64,000 nucleotides of DNA from Nostoc sp. XA010 (GCF_020829625.1 NZ_JAIVFX010000012.1:163201-227200), one strand, 5' to 3'; numbered from the stretch's first letter, positions 17,280 to 26,678 are shown. The notes: generated by a model not told the origin, from the letters alone. Made by a program: numbers and translations.

Positions 17280-17498
17280 ATGAGTAAAGTATTCATTCTT
17301 AATGCCAACCAACAACCGTTATATCCAGTACGCATCAGCCGTGCTAGGCTGCTATTGTCACAAGGTAAAGCTACCGTATTTCAGCGATATCCTTTTACTA
17401 TAATTCTGAAGGAATCCCTTTCTCATTTTAAACTTGAGCAACTTGGCTTCAAAATTCATCCTGGTATTAAAACTACTACTACGCCACGACGGAAATAG
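17280..17498 (+). pseudogene. IscB N-terminal relic (PLMP/RRXRR domain and start of RuvC-I)
   Basis: 72 residues starting MSKVFILNANQQPLYPVRIS. The order is that of IscB/RRXRR-HNH nucleases: a VFILN start, the P-L-x-P motif (13-16), an R-A-R-L-L block with QGKATVF, YPFTIILK, then the RuvC-I motif. In active proteins that motif reads (I/L)DPGSKTTG; here it is KIHPGIKTT, so the catalytic Asp is His60, and the frame ends 12 residues later. Bridge helix, HNH and RuvC-II/III are absent before the next gene at 17648. IscB is the RNA-guided ancestor of Cas9 carried by IS200/IS605-type elements. Confidence 0.72.
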
Positions 17499-17647
17499 AA
17501 CAACCATTTAAAATCCCTACAAAGCTGATTTCATAATGCTTTTGACTTTTGAATGCGTGACTTCCGCCTTGCGGTACTAGTACTATTGTCAGCAAAGATA
17601 AAAAAATTGGTATTAATCTTAGTCGCCTCCCAAACGGAGGAATATAG

Positions 17648-18316
17648 ATGACAAACCACACCATCTTAGAACCATTGCCAGAAGACCAATGGTTTATTGA
17701 GAGCCAGGAACTACGATCCTTTGTAGCAACAGTGCGTGAAATTAGCGCTATTACTGTTGACGATCGCACACAAACTCTCGCTAAACTAGAACCCTATTTT
17801 CAAGAACTGCTTGCCCAACAGGAATGGCTACCCCAAAAATTTGCCCAAGCCAATCCTGAAAGCAGAATGGGCGGTGGTATTGGTCAGTGGCTACTTTATC
17901 GCGCTAAAGACCGTTCCCTGTCAATCTTTAGTTTGGTAATTCCCCCAGGTTCAACGACTCCTGTCCACGACCATTTAGCCTGGGGATTGATTGGTTTATA
18001 CAAAGGCAATCAAGAAGAAACAGTCTATCGCCGTGTAGATAACGGCGATGCTGAAGGACACGCACAATTACAAATAACTGAAGTGCGATTGCTTCAACCA
18101 GGGGATATCTACCGTCTGTTACCCCCCGATGGTGATATCCACGCCGTCAAAACTACATCCCAGAGCGCATCTGTATCTATCCATATTCTGGGTAATGATA
18201 CTGGTTGCATCTTGCGTCACCAGTTTATCCCAAAATCTCACAGCGTCAAATCCTTTCGCTCTGGATATTCTAACGCTCCCTGCAAAGAAGAAGAAAAAGA
18301 ACATGCCCTACGCTAG
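17648..18316 (+). CDS. Cupin, cysteine-dioxygenase-like
   Basis: 222 residues in a double-stranded beta-helix fold. H107-D-H109 (PVHDHLAWGLIGLYKGNQEE) and H165 (DGDIHAVKT) reproduce the three-His iron site of thiol dioxygenases, and the SVSIHILGNDTG strand is also characteristic. Likely a mononuclear non-heme Fe(II) dioxygenase acting on a small thiol such as cysteine or 3-mercaptopropionate. A strong GGAGG lies 8 bases before the ATG. Its last 14 bases overlap the aldolase-like gene, so the two are almost certainly co-transcribed and coupled. Confidence 0.82.
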   Translation: MTNHTILEPLPEDQWFIESQELRSFVATVREISAITVDDRTQTLAKLEPYFQELLAQQEWLPQKFAQANPESRMGGGIGQWLLYRAKDRSLSIFSLVIPPGSTTPVHDHLAWGLIGLYKGNQEETVYRRVDNGDAEGHAQLQITEVRLLQPGDIYRLLPPDGDIHAVKTTSQSASVSIHILGNDTGCILRHQFIPKSHSVKSFRSGYSNAPCKEEEKEHALR

Positions 18317-19061
18317 ACCAAAACCCCCTGTATTCGAGCGAGTTGAAGACGAACGCCTGCACCGCAAACAACGCCTAGCTGCTGCCTTTCGCCTATTTGG
18401 TAAATTTGGTTTCAGCGAGGGAATCGCAGGCCATATTACGGCTCGTGATCCAGAATTTACAGACCATTTTTGGGTGAATCCATTAGGAACATACTTCGGT
18501 CATATCCGAGTTTCTGACCTGCTCTTAGTTAATAGAGAAGGTGAGGTGGTTAAAGGCGATGCTGAAGTGAATCGAGCTGCTTTCGCCATCCATTCTCAGA
18601 TTCATGAAGCTCGACCTGATGTAATCGCGGCGGCTCATGCCCATTCACTTTATGGTAAAGCTTGGTCTAGTTTAGGTCGGCTTCTTGACCCCTTGACTCA
18701 AGATTCCTGTGCTTTTTATGAAGACCATGCGCTGTTTGATGACTTCACGGGTGTGGTTTTAGAAACTTCTGAAGGTCAGCGATTGGCGCAAGCCTTGGGG
18801 TCAAACAAAGCTATAATCCTGCGTAACCACAGCATTTTAACTGTGGGACATACGGTAGATGAAGCTGCCTATTGGTACATTAACTTAGAGCGATCGTGCC
18901 AAGCCCAACTACTGGCAGAAGCTGCGGGTAGACCTACTACTATCAAACACGAAACAGCCCGTTTAACACAAACTCAAGTGGGGTCACATACAAGTGGGTG
19001 GTTTGGCTTCCAGCCCCTTTACGACAGAATTGTGCGCGAAGAACCTGATTTGCTAAATTAG
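18303..19061 (+). CDS. Class II aldolase/adducin family protein
   Basis: 252 residues from ATG 18303, preceded by an AAGAAGAAAAAG purine tract inside the cupin gene. The family zinc ligands are visible: H112 and H114 (AAAHAHSLYG) and H176 (IILRNHSILTVG), with GIAGHITARDP forming the phosphate or substrate loop. Members cleave or isomerise phosphosugars (fuculose-P, ribulose-5-P) or dehydrate methylthioribulose-P, but many cyanobacterial ones are orphans. An alternative longer frame from 18129 would overlap the cupin gene deeply and is unlikely. Pairing with a thiol dioxygenase hints at sulfur-compound catabolism. Confidence 0.85.
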   Translation: MPYARPKPPVFERVEDERLHRKQRLAAAFRLFGKFGFSEGIAGHITARDPEFTDHFWVNPLGTYFGHIRVSDLLLVNREGEVVKGDAEVNRAAFAIHSQIHEARPDVIAAAHAHSLYGKAWSSLGRLLDPLTQDSCAFYEDHALFDDFTGVVLETSEGQRLAQALGSNKAIILRNHSILTVGHTVDEAAYWYINLERSCQAQLLAEAAGRPTTIKHETARLTQTQVGSHTSGWFGFQPLYDRIVREEPDLLN

Positions 19062-19216
19062 TTTTGTGTTTTTATGACACTGGCATAATAAGCAAGGTCA
19101 ATAAGAGGAAAAGGGGCAGGGAGTAGGGAGCAGGCGGGAATCCCCATACAATAGGACTTTTAAAACATCCTCTAAAAGGGAGCTAATTGGAGCAAACCTT
19201 TTTAATTAAGCAGACA

Positions 19217-19239
19217 ACAAGGGGATTTTGCCCCTTGTT
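19217..19239. repeat. Intergenic hairpin
   Basis: AACAAGGGG (19217-19224, first base at 19216) pairs with CCCCTTGTT around ATTTTG. It sits 150 bp beyond the aldolase stop and has no T-tract. It is followed by a CGAAATTATTGATACAAATC piece also found near 14337. Confidence 0.5.
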
Positions 19240-19310
19240 ATACCATTTAACGAAATTATTGATACAAATCACTATTCTTGCTTCCCCTGCTTGCCATCTG
19301 TATCAATCTT

Positions 19311-19412
19311 ATACCGTTTATTTGTGAAGTTGCATATATTTACCCCCCGGCTACGCCGTTCCCCCTTGTGAATGGGGGACTGATTATGTGCATCTTCATA
19401 GAGAATTGGTAT
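19311..19412 (+). mobile_element. 102-bp MITE, copy A
   Basis: Starts ATACCGTTTATTTGTGAAG and ends CTTCATAGAGAATTGGTAT; the ends are imperfect inverted repeats. Copy B (47166-47267) has the same length and about 90% identity. The centre holds CCCCC/GGGGG inverted pieces. No coding capacity; probably moved by a transposase elsewhere. Confidence 0.75.
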
Positions 19413-19477
19413 TAAAGTGAAACGGTATTAAAGGTAGGCAAATTTCCGTCACATTTTACTAGCTTCCAGTCCCTAGT

Positions 19478-20974
19478 TTAATTTATCTGCAATAAATTTT
19501 CGCCACGTTGATAAATTTCCCGTGCATAATCAGTCCAAGCACCTTGTCCCCAATAACGAAAACAACTGGTTTGTAACAAAAGGTTATGTAAAAGAACGTT
19601 ACGGTAATGAGGTTGTCTGGTAACAGGTTCTGCTGAGTTAATTTGTTGTAATGGATCAAATTTTTGATGGAATAAACTGCTTAGTTGATACATGGGAGAT
19701 AACACATTCTCATATCCTTTCACCCAACTGATATGATTTGTCCACGAGGCTCCATCCAAATGAAAATTAGAGTTGATTTGCTTCAATTCTTGAATGGCAT
19801 TCTCTACAGCTTCAGGTTTACAATTGTCTGGTAAAATTCGCTCCCAAATCTGATGTTGTCCCACTGGCTGACAAGTTGGATAGTCTTCAGGTTTGCATCC
19901 AGCAGCTTCGATTAATTCTAAATATTCTGTACCACACATTCCGACTACACCTGATTTCCCGCCGCCGTTATTGACCATATCCCACCAAGCTTGTTTAAAG
20001 GCGCTAGGAAATTCATTCATCATCACGCCACCATTTTCACCATCTCCAATTTGGCTAACTATTGGTGGTACAAAAACACTCCCAATCTGTTGTTTTGATA
20101 ATGTTTTTGCTTCATAATAAGGCTGCATTTGTGCAACTAATTTAGTATCCGAACCTTGGGTTTTAATTAAGGCTGTAATGCTAATTGTTTCGCCTTGAGA
20201 ATTGCGGGCAACCAAACGATGTGGTAAATGTTTATGGGTAAGAGATTGACCGCTAATTGTTTCTACAGAATGTTCTTGAACAAGTAACCAGCGATATCCA
20301 CATTCTTTCAGCGCTTTCACAAATTCAAAGAGAGCATCAGGATGATTTGGTAGGTGCATTTCTGGGGGTGAAAATCCTTTAACTCGCGCTAATGCTTCCC
20401 AGCCAAAAATTGCCGCAAAGTGATGTTGCCATGCAATGATATGCAATTTGATATCTGCTATGGGTGTGGAAGGAATAACTGCATGGCCCCACATTGTACC
20501 CAGCCATTCTACATAAGGTTGGTAGGTTGGGTCGCAAGTAATACGTTTAAGATTATCGAGAAGATCACTGCGTCCCATTTGCCGTAGTCCCCACAGAAGA
20601 TTACCTGAGTAATCCAACATCACACGGGGATTGCACCCTTGACTAACAAGTTCGGGGATCAAGTCTCCCATACGGCTGTAACAATGGGCAAAAGGATCTG
20701 CATTGTGGTTATCCCCTTCATGAGGATGTTCAAACATATATTGCAGATTGCTGATGAGTGTACCATCATTTCCAGCAGGTATAGTTGGCTGGTGCATGTG
20801 TAAGGCGATCGCAAACACAGCATTTACATCTTCTAAGCGGATATTCGTTGTTGGTAAAAATACTGGCTGATTATGGCTAACTACAGAGAGAACCTCTGTT
20901 TCCCAACCAGATATATTCGGCAAGCCATCAATAATTTCGGGCAAAGGAGTAAGAGTCGTGGGGAAGGAAAGCAT
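19478..20974 (-). CDS. Glycoside hydrolase family 57-like protein
   Basis: 498 residues. The H-M-H-Q-P motif (59-63, FAIALHMHQPTIPAG) opens the GH57 barrel, and the regions MFEHPHEGDNHNADPFAHCY, MLDYSGNLLWGL and SPPEMHLPNHPDAL follow the family order. GH57 enzymes are alpha-amylases, branching enzymes or 4-alpha-glucanotransferases on glycogen-type glucans; which activity applies here is unclear, and I could not assign the nucleophile Glu with certainty. GGAG lies about 10 bases before the ATG. No signal peptide, so cytoplasmic. Single gene. Confidence 0.75.
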   Translation of the reverse strand: MLSFPTTLTPLPEIIDGLPNISGWETEVLSVVSHNQPVFLPTTNIRLEDVNAVFAIALHMHQPTIPAGNDGTLISNLQYMFEHPHEGDNHNADPFAHCYSRMGDLIPELVSQGCNPRVMLDYSGNLLWGLRQMGRSDLLDNLKRITCDPTYQPYVEWLGTMWGHAVIPSTPIADIKLHIIAWQHHFAAIFGWEALARVKGFSPPEMHLPNHPDALFEFVKALKECGYRWLLVQEHSVETISGQSLTHKHLPHRLVARNSQGETISITALIKTQGSDTKLVAQMQPYYEAKTLSKQQIGSVFVPPIVSQIGDGENGGVMMNEFPSAFKQAWWDMVNNGGGKSGVVGMCGTEYLELIEAAGCKPEDYPTCQPVGQHQIWERILPDNCKPEAVENAIQELKQINSNFHLDGASWTNHISWVKGYENVLSPMYQLSSLFHQKFDPLQQINSAEPVTRQPHYRNVLLHNLLLQTSCFRYWGQGAWTDYAREIYQRGENLLQIN

Positions 20975-21215
20975 TTCTAGTTGCTCCGAAATAAGTTATA
21001 TCTATAAAACTTGCGAAAGTACCTAATAGCGCTTGACTCAGCATAAATATAGTAAATACCCTGAGCTATAACATTTTTAGGTCATTTTCAGTAACTGCGA
21101 ACTCAGGCAAGTCTATTAATCATCAGTGCAGTCTACCCAGATATTCGCATCTTTGTGTTCTACTTTTTGATAAAGTTTGTTTACGCTCTGCGGATGCACC
21201 AAGTAAAGCTAGGCT

Positions 21216-21962
21216 TCATTTCTGGTTAGGTAGATAGATTGCACTTATGGCACAGAATGATGGATAATTAGAAGTCATTTCATAAAATCTTGGATATTTA
21301 TTCCTTATTGAATCATTTGGAGTAGTTTCAATTAGGCGTTCTACTACGAAGGAATTATCATTTAAAGAATTGAATATTGTTTCAAAAGTATGATGATAAC
21401 TTACTAATTCCATTTCATCAAACATATTCCATCTATATTCATCGTTGTGAAAATATGGATGCATGGTCACGTCATAACCACTACCATTCCAAACTTGATG
21501 GGTTATTTCATTAAATGGATGATGAAACGAGAATACAAATTTACCCAAGCTACGGATTACTCTTGCAACCTCAGCAAATAATGGACTTAATTCTTTAATA
21601 TAGTGAATCATTAAACAGCTATAAATTAGCTCAAAATTTTTATCATTAAATGGTATTTTTTCAGCCGTACCAACATAAAATTCTATTTCGGGGTATTCTC
21701 TACGAGCTATCTCAATCATTTTATTCGACTGATCTAGACCAATAACATTTGCTCCCAAAGACTTCACTTTTGCAGTAAAATCCCCAGAGCCACAGCCCAA
21801 GTCTAACACATCACATTGATTGACATTTTTCTCAATCAGCTTTGTCATTGCGGGAATATCTAGGTATTCATTCCAAAGACTACTTTCTTTGTTGCTTCGC
21901 TTTAGATGATATTGTTCGCCATATTTGTCGTACATCAACTTGTTATGTTCTTGAGTAATCAT
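21216..21962 (-). CDS. SAM-dependent class I methyltransferase
   Basis: 248 residues from ATG 21962 (MITQEHNKLMYDKYGEQYHL). Motif I is VLDLGCGSGDFTAK, followed by VIGLDQSNKMIEIAR (acidic SAM ribose ligand), GTAEKIPF and the post-motif LIYSCLMIHYI. UbiE/Methyltransf_11 type acting on an unknown small molecule. The in-frame start at 22079 would translate a perfect intergenic palindrome, so I reject it. AT-rich composition compared with its neighbours may indicate acquisition. Confidence 0.82.
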   Translation of the reverse strand: MITQEHNKLMYDKYGEQYHLKRSNKESSLWNEYLDIPAMTKLIEKNVNQCDVLDLGCGSGDFTAKVKSLGANVIGLDQSNKMIEIARREYPEIEFYVGTAEKIPFNDKNFELIYSCLMIHYIKELSPLFAEVARVIRSLGKFVFSFHHPFNEITHQVWNGSGYDVTMHPYFHNDEYRWNMFDEMELVSYHHTFETIFNSLNDNSFVVERLIETTPNDSIRNKYPRFYEMTSNYPSFCAISAIYLPNQK

Positions 21963-22035
21963 GATTTTCTTAACTTCAAGATTATTTTTAGTAGTCTCTG
22001 ATTTGTTGAAGCAAGTGGCGTTTGAGGAACGTAGA

Positions 22036-22063
22036 CCCAACACCAAGAATCCTTGGTGTTGGG
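22036..22063. repeat. Perfect 12-bp-arm palindrome upstream of the methyltransferase
   Basis: CCCAACACCAAG (22036-22047) and CTTGGTGTTGGG (22052-22063) around AATC. A stable hairpin in the leader; could be a repeat or a regulatory structure. Confidence 0.65.
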
Positions 22064-22227
22064 TAGCGCATTGCCTCAACCCAATCTAACAACTACAAAC
22101 ATTTTTATTTTTTCAGAGTAATAAAAGCTCGATAATGAAGCGATCGCAACTCTGGTAGAAATTTTGCTGCGCGCTAGGCGCTCGCCTCAAAAAATTTAGA
22201 ATTTACGCGCAGACACATAACAAGCCA

Positions 22228-23055
22228 TCAAAAATTTAGTTTCGGCATCAGCTTTTTCAGCTTTTGACTCTGCTGTTGTTTCGTTGGTGCTGGCGGAGTT
22301 GCTATTCGTAAAATTAGCTCTAGCAACCAAGGAGCAAGGCGTTGACACCATACAGCTAAATGACTTTGCCATCCGACTAAAATTTCTGGTGAATCGTTTT
22401 GCATTCCGGTGACGAGTGCTTTAGCCACTTGCTGGGGAGTCATGGGGATCACCCAGCGAAATAATTTTAAGTCGCGCACCATATCTGTGTCTGTGAGGGA
22501 AGGCAGTAATGCAATGACTTGGATATTGTAATCAGCTAGTTCCTGGCGCAAGGCTTGGGTAAATCCTAAAATGGCAAACTTGGTAGCAGAATAAGTCGCC
22601 ATCGTCGGTGCAGCCACCTTCCCCATCAGACTTGATACATTGACGATTGTTCCTTGCCTTTGGCTGGCCATGCGTCGAGCTATCAGACTAGTGAGATTGT
22701 ACATTCCTAACAAGTTTACCGAGAGTTCTTCTTGAACTTGGGGGAGTTTAGATTGCAAAAATGAGCTTTGGTATGCGACTCCCGCACAATTAACCAGCAG
22801 GTGAATCTGTCCGTAATTGCGCCACAGTTGGGCAACAGCGATATTTACTTCAATTGTCTGCGTCAAATCTAAAGGCACGATCGCAGTTTCTGTTCCTATC
22901 GCCTCGATTTCCTTAGCTACCTCAACTAATTTTTGGCGATCGCGTGCCACTAATATCAGCTGCTTGATGCCGATTTGCGCTAGTTCGAGTGCGATCGCTC
23001 GTCCAATCCCACGCGAAGCCCCTGTAATTAGAGCAACTTTACCTTGAATCTCCAT
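22228..23055 (-). CDS. Short-chain dehydrogenase/reductase
   Basis: 275 residues from ATG 23055, which has a strong GGAGG 8-9 bases upstream; the longer frame to 23115 lacks such a site. Classical SDR: TGASRGIG (11-18) binds the cofactor, NCAG (89-92), Ser141/142 (VNVSSLMG), and Y155-x3-K159 (ATYSATKF). The C-terminus is Gln/Lys rich (TKQQQSQKLKKLMPKL) and may contact membrane. Basic residues after the first strand suggest NADP(H). Substrate unknown. Confidence 0.88.
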   Translation of the reverse strand: MEIQGKVALITGASRGIGRAIALELAQIGIKQLILVARDRQKLVEVAKEIEAIGTETAIVPLDLTQTIEVNIAVAQLWRNYGQIHLLVNCAGVAYQSSFLQSKLPQVQEELSVNLLGMYNLTSLIARRMASQRQGTIVNVSSLMGKVAAPTMATYSATKFAILGFTQALRQELADYNIQVIALLPSLTDTDMVRDLKLFRWVIPMTPQQVAKALVTGMQNDSPEILVGWQSHLAVWCQRLAPWLLELILRIATPPAPTKQQQSQKLKKLMPKLNF

Positions 23056-24136
23056 TGGTTTTATCCTCCAAAATTTAAGTCTTACCAAACTCTTCGTTAT
23101 TGCCGAAACACACAATTAAGAGCTAGTCACTTGTCGGCACAAGGTAAGACAAATAATCAATTGCAATTGAAATCAAACCCAAACTAAGCCTTTAGCAACG
23201 AGATATTTCTTGGTTAATCTGCAATCCCTCATAATTGTCTATACGAGGCAGAAAATTATCGTTTTTAACCTGTCAAAGCCTAACAGACTTGGCTGAATGT
23301 ATATAGCTCATAATTTTACTTCTCCTAGATTCAGAGCGATTATCAGCATCGTTGTCACACACACGTTAGCAATTAAATCAAGCTATTGCAATATTCTTTA
23401 ATCAGAATTTCTTAATACCTCTTAACGACAGGTATATATATGGAAAAGATTTTATTAAATAAGTTTTTATAAATATCTAAGTACAAATATCTAACTTTCC
23501 TGACAATTAAGCCCTGTTTTGGAAAATTCTAGTATCTCAGTCATAGCTAAGAAACAAAAAAGACATATAGGTTTTGGTTATTCTTGCAAAATCTCAGTTT
23601 TTCAAGTAGTTTGCATAGATGCATCAGTATATTTACGTATTTAAGTAAAATCAAGGTTTCTGATTTTGATATTTTAAATAATAGAAGAAAGAAAGTTAAA
23701 TTATTGTTTTTAATGCAAATTAGAACAGCAGATTTATCTGCAAAAACTTTAGTAAAAATGATAACTTGTTTGGCTTTAGCTTTGAGTTCATCAAAGGAAT
23801 GCTTGAGACTTACCTGGTGTGTGACAATTCATGCTATCTGGAAAAGCTAACGATTAATCTAACCCCCTTGCCGATCCTCTAAGATACAAGGTTGGGTTAA
23901 GCCAAGCGCAATCCAGCAAAGCACCCGAAATGTTGATTTCACTTTACTAATGATATAAATACGCTGGTACGGGCTTGTCTTTGCTCATTGGTGTCAACTT
24001 AAGCTAAAAATCGTTTATCTGTTGGCTTCCATGCTTGCCCAGAAATGAATTTCAGAGGCTTATAGCTAAAGCCTACTGAAGTAGACTAAAGATTTTTCAG
24101 ATTATTTAGTCATCTAAAGATAACTTTAGCTATTAG

Positions 24137-24156
24137 CAAGGAACTGAAGTTCCTTG
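24137..24156. repeat. TGAA-loop hairpin
   Basis: CAAGGAAC, TGAA, GTTCCTTG: eight perfect pairs. A smaller relative, CTAC-TGAA-GTAG, is at 24073-24084. Confidence 0.7.
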
Positions 24157-24218
24157 TGGGACATGAGTTTTAAGTTAAGTTGACATATCTCTATTAATAA
24201 ATCTTGCACTGCGTTTTT

Positions 24219-24250
24219 ATCCCGCCTCGGAATGAATTCCGAGGCGGGAT
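24219..24250. repeat. TGAA-loop hairpin, 14-bp arms
   Basis: ATCCCGCCTCGGAA, TGAA, TTCCGAGGCGGGAT: fourteen perfect pairs. A degenerate relative, CCTCGGAATTTATTCCCAGG, lies near 37.99 kb. Confidence 0.8.
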
Positions 24251-24273
24251 ATCGGTAACTGCGACTGGATTTT

Positions 24274-24291
24274 TAAGCACTGAAGTGCTTA
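24274..24291. repeat. TGAA-loop hairpin
   Basis: TAAGCAC, TGAA, GTGCTTA, followed by CTACAAA; the hairpin at 26651 shares the CTTACTACAAA tail. Confidence 0.7.
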
Positions 24292-24345
24292 CTACAAACT
24301 CATCAAAATTTAATTAGACAAACCACTAATTAAAACTGTAAGTAA

Positions 24346-26490
24346 TTAAGGGGTTAAAAAGTCTAAATGGTTTCCTGGTTGGGCAAGCAAATCTTCTACT
24401 GTCCCCTGAATTTGTAACTTGCCTTGATTAAGCAAAATAATCCAATCAGCACGGGTAATGACTCTAGGACGGTGGCTAATCAGGATTGTGGTTTTACCTT
24501 GGCGGTGCAACAACAGTTGATCTAAAACTTGACCTTCACTAACTGGATCGAGTCCAGCAGTTGATTCGTCTAAAATCAAGATTGGTGGATCGTTAACAAT
24601 AGCTCTTGCTAAAGCCAGTCTTTGGCGTTGTCCACCAGAAATATTTGACCCAAATTCACCTAATACAGTTTGATATTTTTCAGGTAGTCTACTAATAAAA
24701 TCATCTGCCTCAGCAATTTGGCAAGCCTTGACAATTTGATCGAAGGTGAGATGAGGAGAACCTAAGCGGAAGTTTTCAATAATTGTGCGACTCCAAAAAT
24801 GAGCATCTTGAGGAACCAGAGCAACTTGTTGCCGCAAACAATCAAGAGCTAGGTCTTGCATATTATACATGCCAAAGCGAATATTGCCAGAATTAGGTGT
24901 ATATAATCCGGCAATCAGTTTAGCAAGAGAACTTTTTCCACAGCCGGATGTACCAATTAGGGCAACAACTTTACCGCCAGGAATTGTGATGGAAAAATCT
25001 TCCAGTAGCTCTAGCCTGCCAGCGTAGTGAAAGTTGAGGTTTTTGCAAATAATATCAGCATCACTAGGAATTTTAGCAAAGGGTTTGCTACTATCGCTCG
25101 GAGTTTCAGGTGTGGAATCGATAACTTCTGTTAAACGTTCCGTGGCAGTTTTGGCACGCATGAATTCATCTATAAATCCAATCACAGCACCGATTAATGC
25201 CAAAAAATTCCCATTCATCCCGTTAAAAGCCAGCAGTTGACCGATGCTGAGTTCTTTACTAATAACTAGGGTGCTGCCGAAACCAATCAAAGTAACGCTG
25301 CCAATAGCATAAACTAACCCAGAAAAGGTACTGTTAATAATTCCAATCTGAATTGTACGAAATGTTATGTTTGAGAGCCGACCAAATCTGTTCTGAAATT
25401 CTTCCCAAAATTGAGGAGCAGCAGTAGTAGTTTTGAGTGTCAGCGCTCCTTTAAAGCTTTCAACGAGAACACCTTGGTTTTCCGCGTCTAAGACCAACAT
25501 ACTTCTGATTTTTTGTTGAAGTATAGGCAAGAAAACCACCGTAGATGAACTCATGATAATAGCAACAACGACGGCAACAAAGGTGAGTTTCCAGCTATAG
25601 AACACCATGAAAGCCAAAGAAATCAGTCCGATAAACAATTGGCTAGGCAGACTGATAACTGCTTGAGCAACTAGCTGATTAATTTGTTGAATATCTTGCA
25701 ATCTGCTAACAATCTCGCCACTGCGACGTGATTCATAGTAAGCCAGAGGCAGCCGCAAGATTGCCCTGGCAAATTCTAGAATTAGCCCTAACTCAAGCTT
25801 TTGAGCAAAATTGGCAATCAGGTTAGATTGAACTAATTGCAGACTACTTCCCACCAAATTCATCACCACAACCGCAATAATTACACCAATAAGAAGCTGG
25901 GTATCACCTCGAACTAGTACATCATCAGTTAGAATTTGAAGCAGGAAAGGAGACGTTAACGAAAGCAGACCGATAACTATAGCGCAAAGAAAAGCCTCGA
26001 ATATTATGCCCCCATAAGGCAATGCCCGCCGCGCAAAGCGCCAAAGACCATTGACTTTATCATCAGGTTGAGCATAAAAACGAACCGAATCTGGCTCTAG
26101 TAAAAGCATGACTTGATCTGACCAAGCCTCAATTAATTCATTTCTAGAGACATAACGGATGTTAAAGGCTGGGTCAGCAATTACATATTTTTTGCCTTTC
26201 TGACCATACAAAACAACCCAGTGGTAGCCTTTCCAGTGAATAATTGCTGGAAGTGGTGCTTGGTTCATTCGGTCTAATATTTCTTTTGATGCCCTGACCG
26301 AACGCGCATTGAAACCAAGTGCCTCTGCTCCTCGCCTCAATCCCAACAATGTTGTTCCAAGTTGCCCCGTGCCTACCGCTTCCCGGATGCGATTTAGTGT
26401 AAAGTTACGGCGATAATGTTTAGCAACGGAAGCAAGACAAGCAGCTCCACAATCTTCTTCACTATGTTGTGCAACAACTTGGTATTTCAT
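24346..26490 (-). CDS. Peptidase-containing ABC exporter (C39 bacteriocin-type processing transporter)
   Basis: 714 residues: a C39 cysteine protease domain (1-130), a six-helix exporter domain (about 155-440) and a nucleotide-binding domain (from about 480). The protease is complete: Gln8, Cys14 (EEDCGAAC), His90 (GYHWVVLYG) and Asp106 (VIADPA). The ATPase has Walker A GTSGCGKSS, signature ISGGQRQRLALARA and Walker B PILILDES. Such transporters cut leader peptides after Gly-Gly while exporting the cargo. GGAG lies 7 bases before the ATG. Two double-glycine precursor genes lie upstream on the same strand and a divergent HlyD-type adaptor 2.5 kb away, forming one secretion locus. Confidence 0.93.
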   Translation of the reverse strand: MKYQVVAQHSEEDCGAACLASVAKHYRRNFTLNRIREAVGTGQLGTTLLGLRRGAEALGFNARSVRASKEILDRMNQAPLPAIIHWKGYHWVVLYGQKGKKYVIADPAFNIRYVSRNELIEAWSDQVMLLLEPDSVRFYAQPDDKVNGLWRFARRALPYGGIIFEAFLCAIVIGLLSLTSPFLLQILTDDVLVRGDTQLLIGVIIAVVVMNLVGSSLQLVQSNLIANFAQKLELGLILEFARAILRLPLAYYESRRSGEIVSRLQDIQQINQLVAQAVISLPSQLFIGLISLAFMVFYSWKLTFVAVVVAIIMSSSTVVFLPILQQKIRSMLVLDAENQGVLVESFKGALTLKTTTAAPQFWEEFQNRFGRLSNITFRTIQIGIINSTFSGLVYAIGSVTLIGFGSTLVISKELSIGQLLAFNGMNGNFLALIGAVIGFIDEFMRAKTATERLTEVIDSTPETPSDSSKPFAKIPSDADIICKNLNFHYAGRLELLEDFSITIPGGKVVALIGTSGCGKSSLAKLIAGLYTPNSGNIRFGMYNMQDLALDCLRQQVALVPQDAHFWSRTIIENFRLGSPHLTFDQIVKACQIAEADDFISRLPEKYQTVLGEFGSNISGGQRQRLALARAIVNDPPILILDESTAGLDPVSEGQVLDQLLLHRQGKTTILISHRPRVITRADWIILLNQGKLQIQGTVEDLLAQPGNHLDFLTP

Positions 26491-26528
26491 TTCAGACTCC
26501 AGTACCCAATAGTATCGTAAAAAAACTT

Positions 26529-26555
26529 AAAAAAATAGCAGGGTTTCGTCCCTGC
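26529..26555 (-). terminator. Intrinsic terminator between precursor 1 and the exporter gene
   Basis: On the minus strand: GCAGGG, ACGAAA, CCCTGC, TA, then seven T residues. It would end most transcripts of the peptide gene before the exporter, a common way to make cargo in excess. Confidence 0.7.
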
Positions 26556-26650
26556 GTCGTTAATAATTTGACCAACAGTTTAATTTTACTAAGTAACTGA
26601 GCAAAAAAATCAAACTATGTTATGCAATGTAAAATTTATTAGATTCGCTA

Positions 26651-26678
26651 GTAGTAAGCGGTTGAAGCCGCTTACTAC
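26651..26678. repeat. TGAA-loop hairpin, 12-bp arms with one T-G pair
   Basis: GTAGTAAGCGGT, TGAA, GCCGCTTACTAC. The innermost pair is T-G on the plus strand, tolerated only in plus-strand RNA. Located between the exporter and precursor 1. Confidence 0.75.

Larger units (their letters stand above)
23056..24345. other. 1.3-kb intergenic region with a cluster of hairpins
   Basis: No supported gene; an 88-codon open frame near 23.6-23.85 kb has no start signal and poor composition. The right part (24073-24291) holds four hairpins with different stems but the same TGAA loop, listed separately. Confidence 0.5.

Noticed and set aside
22036..22079. Longer start for the methyltransferase
   Set aside because: Would translate a perfect intergenic palindrome; the ATG at 21962 gives the normal family length.
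23584..23850. 88-codon open frame in the long spacer
   Set aside because: No ATG with a ribosome binding site, unusual composition, no recognisable protein features.
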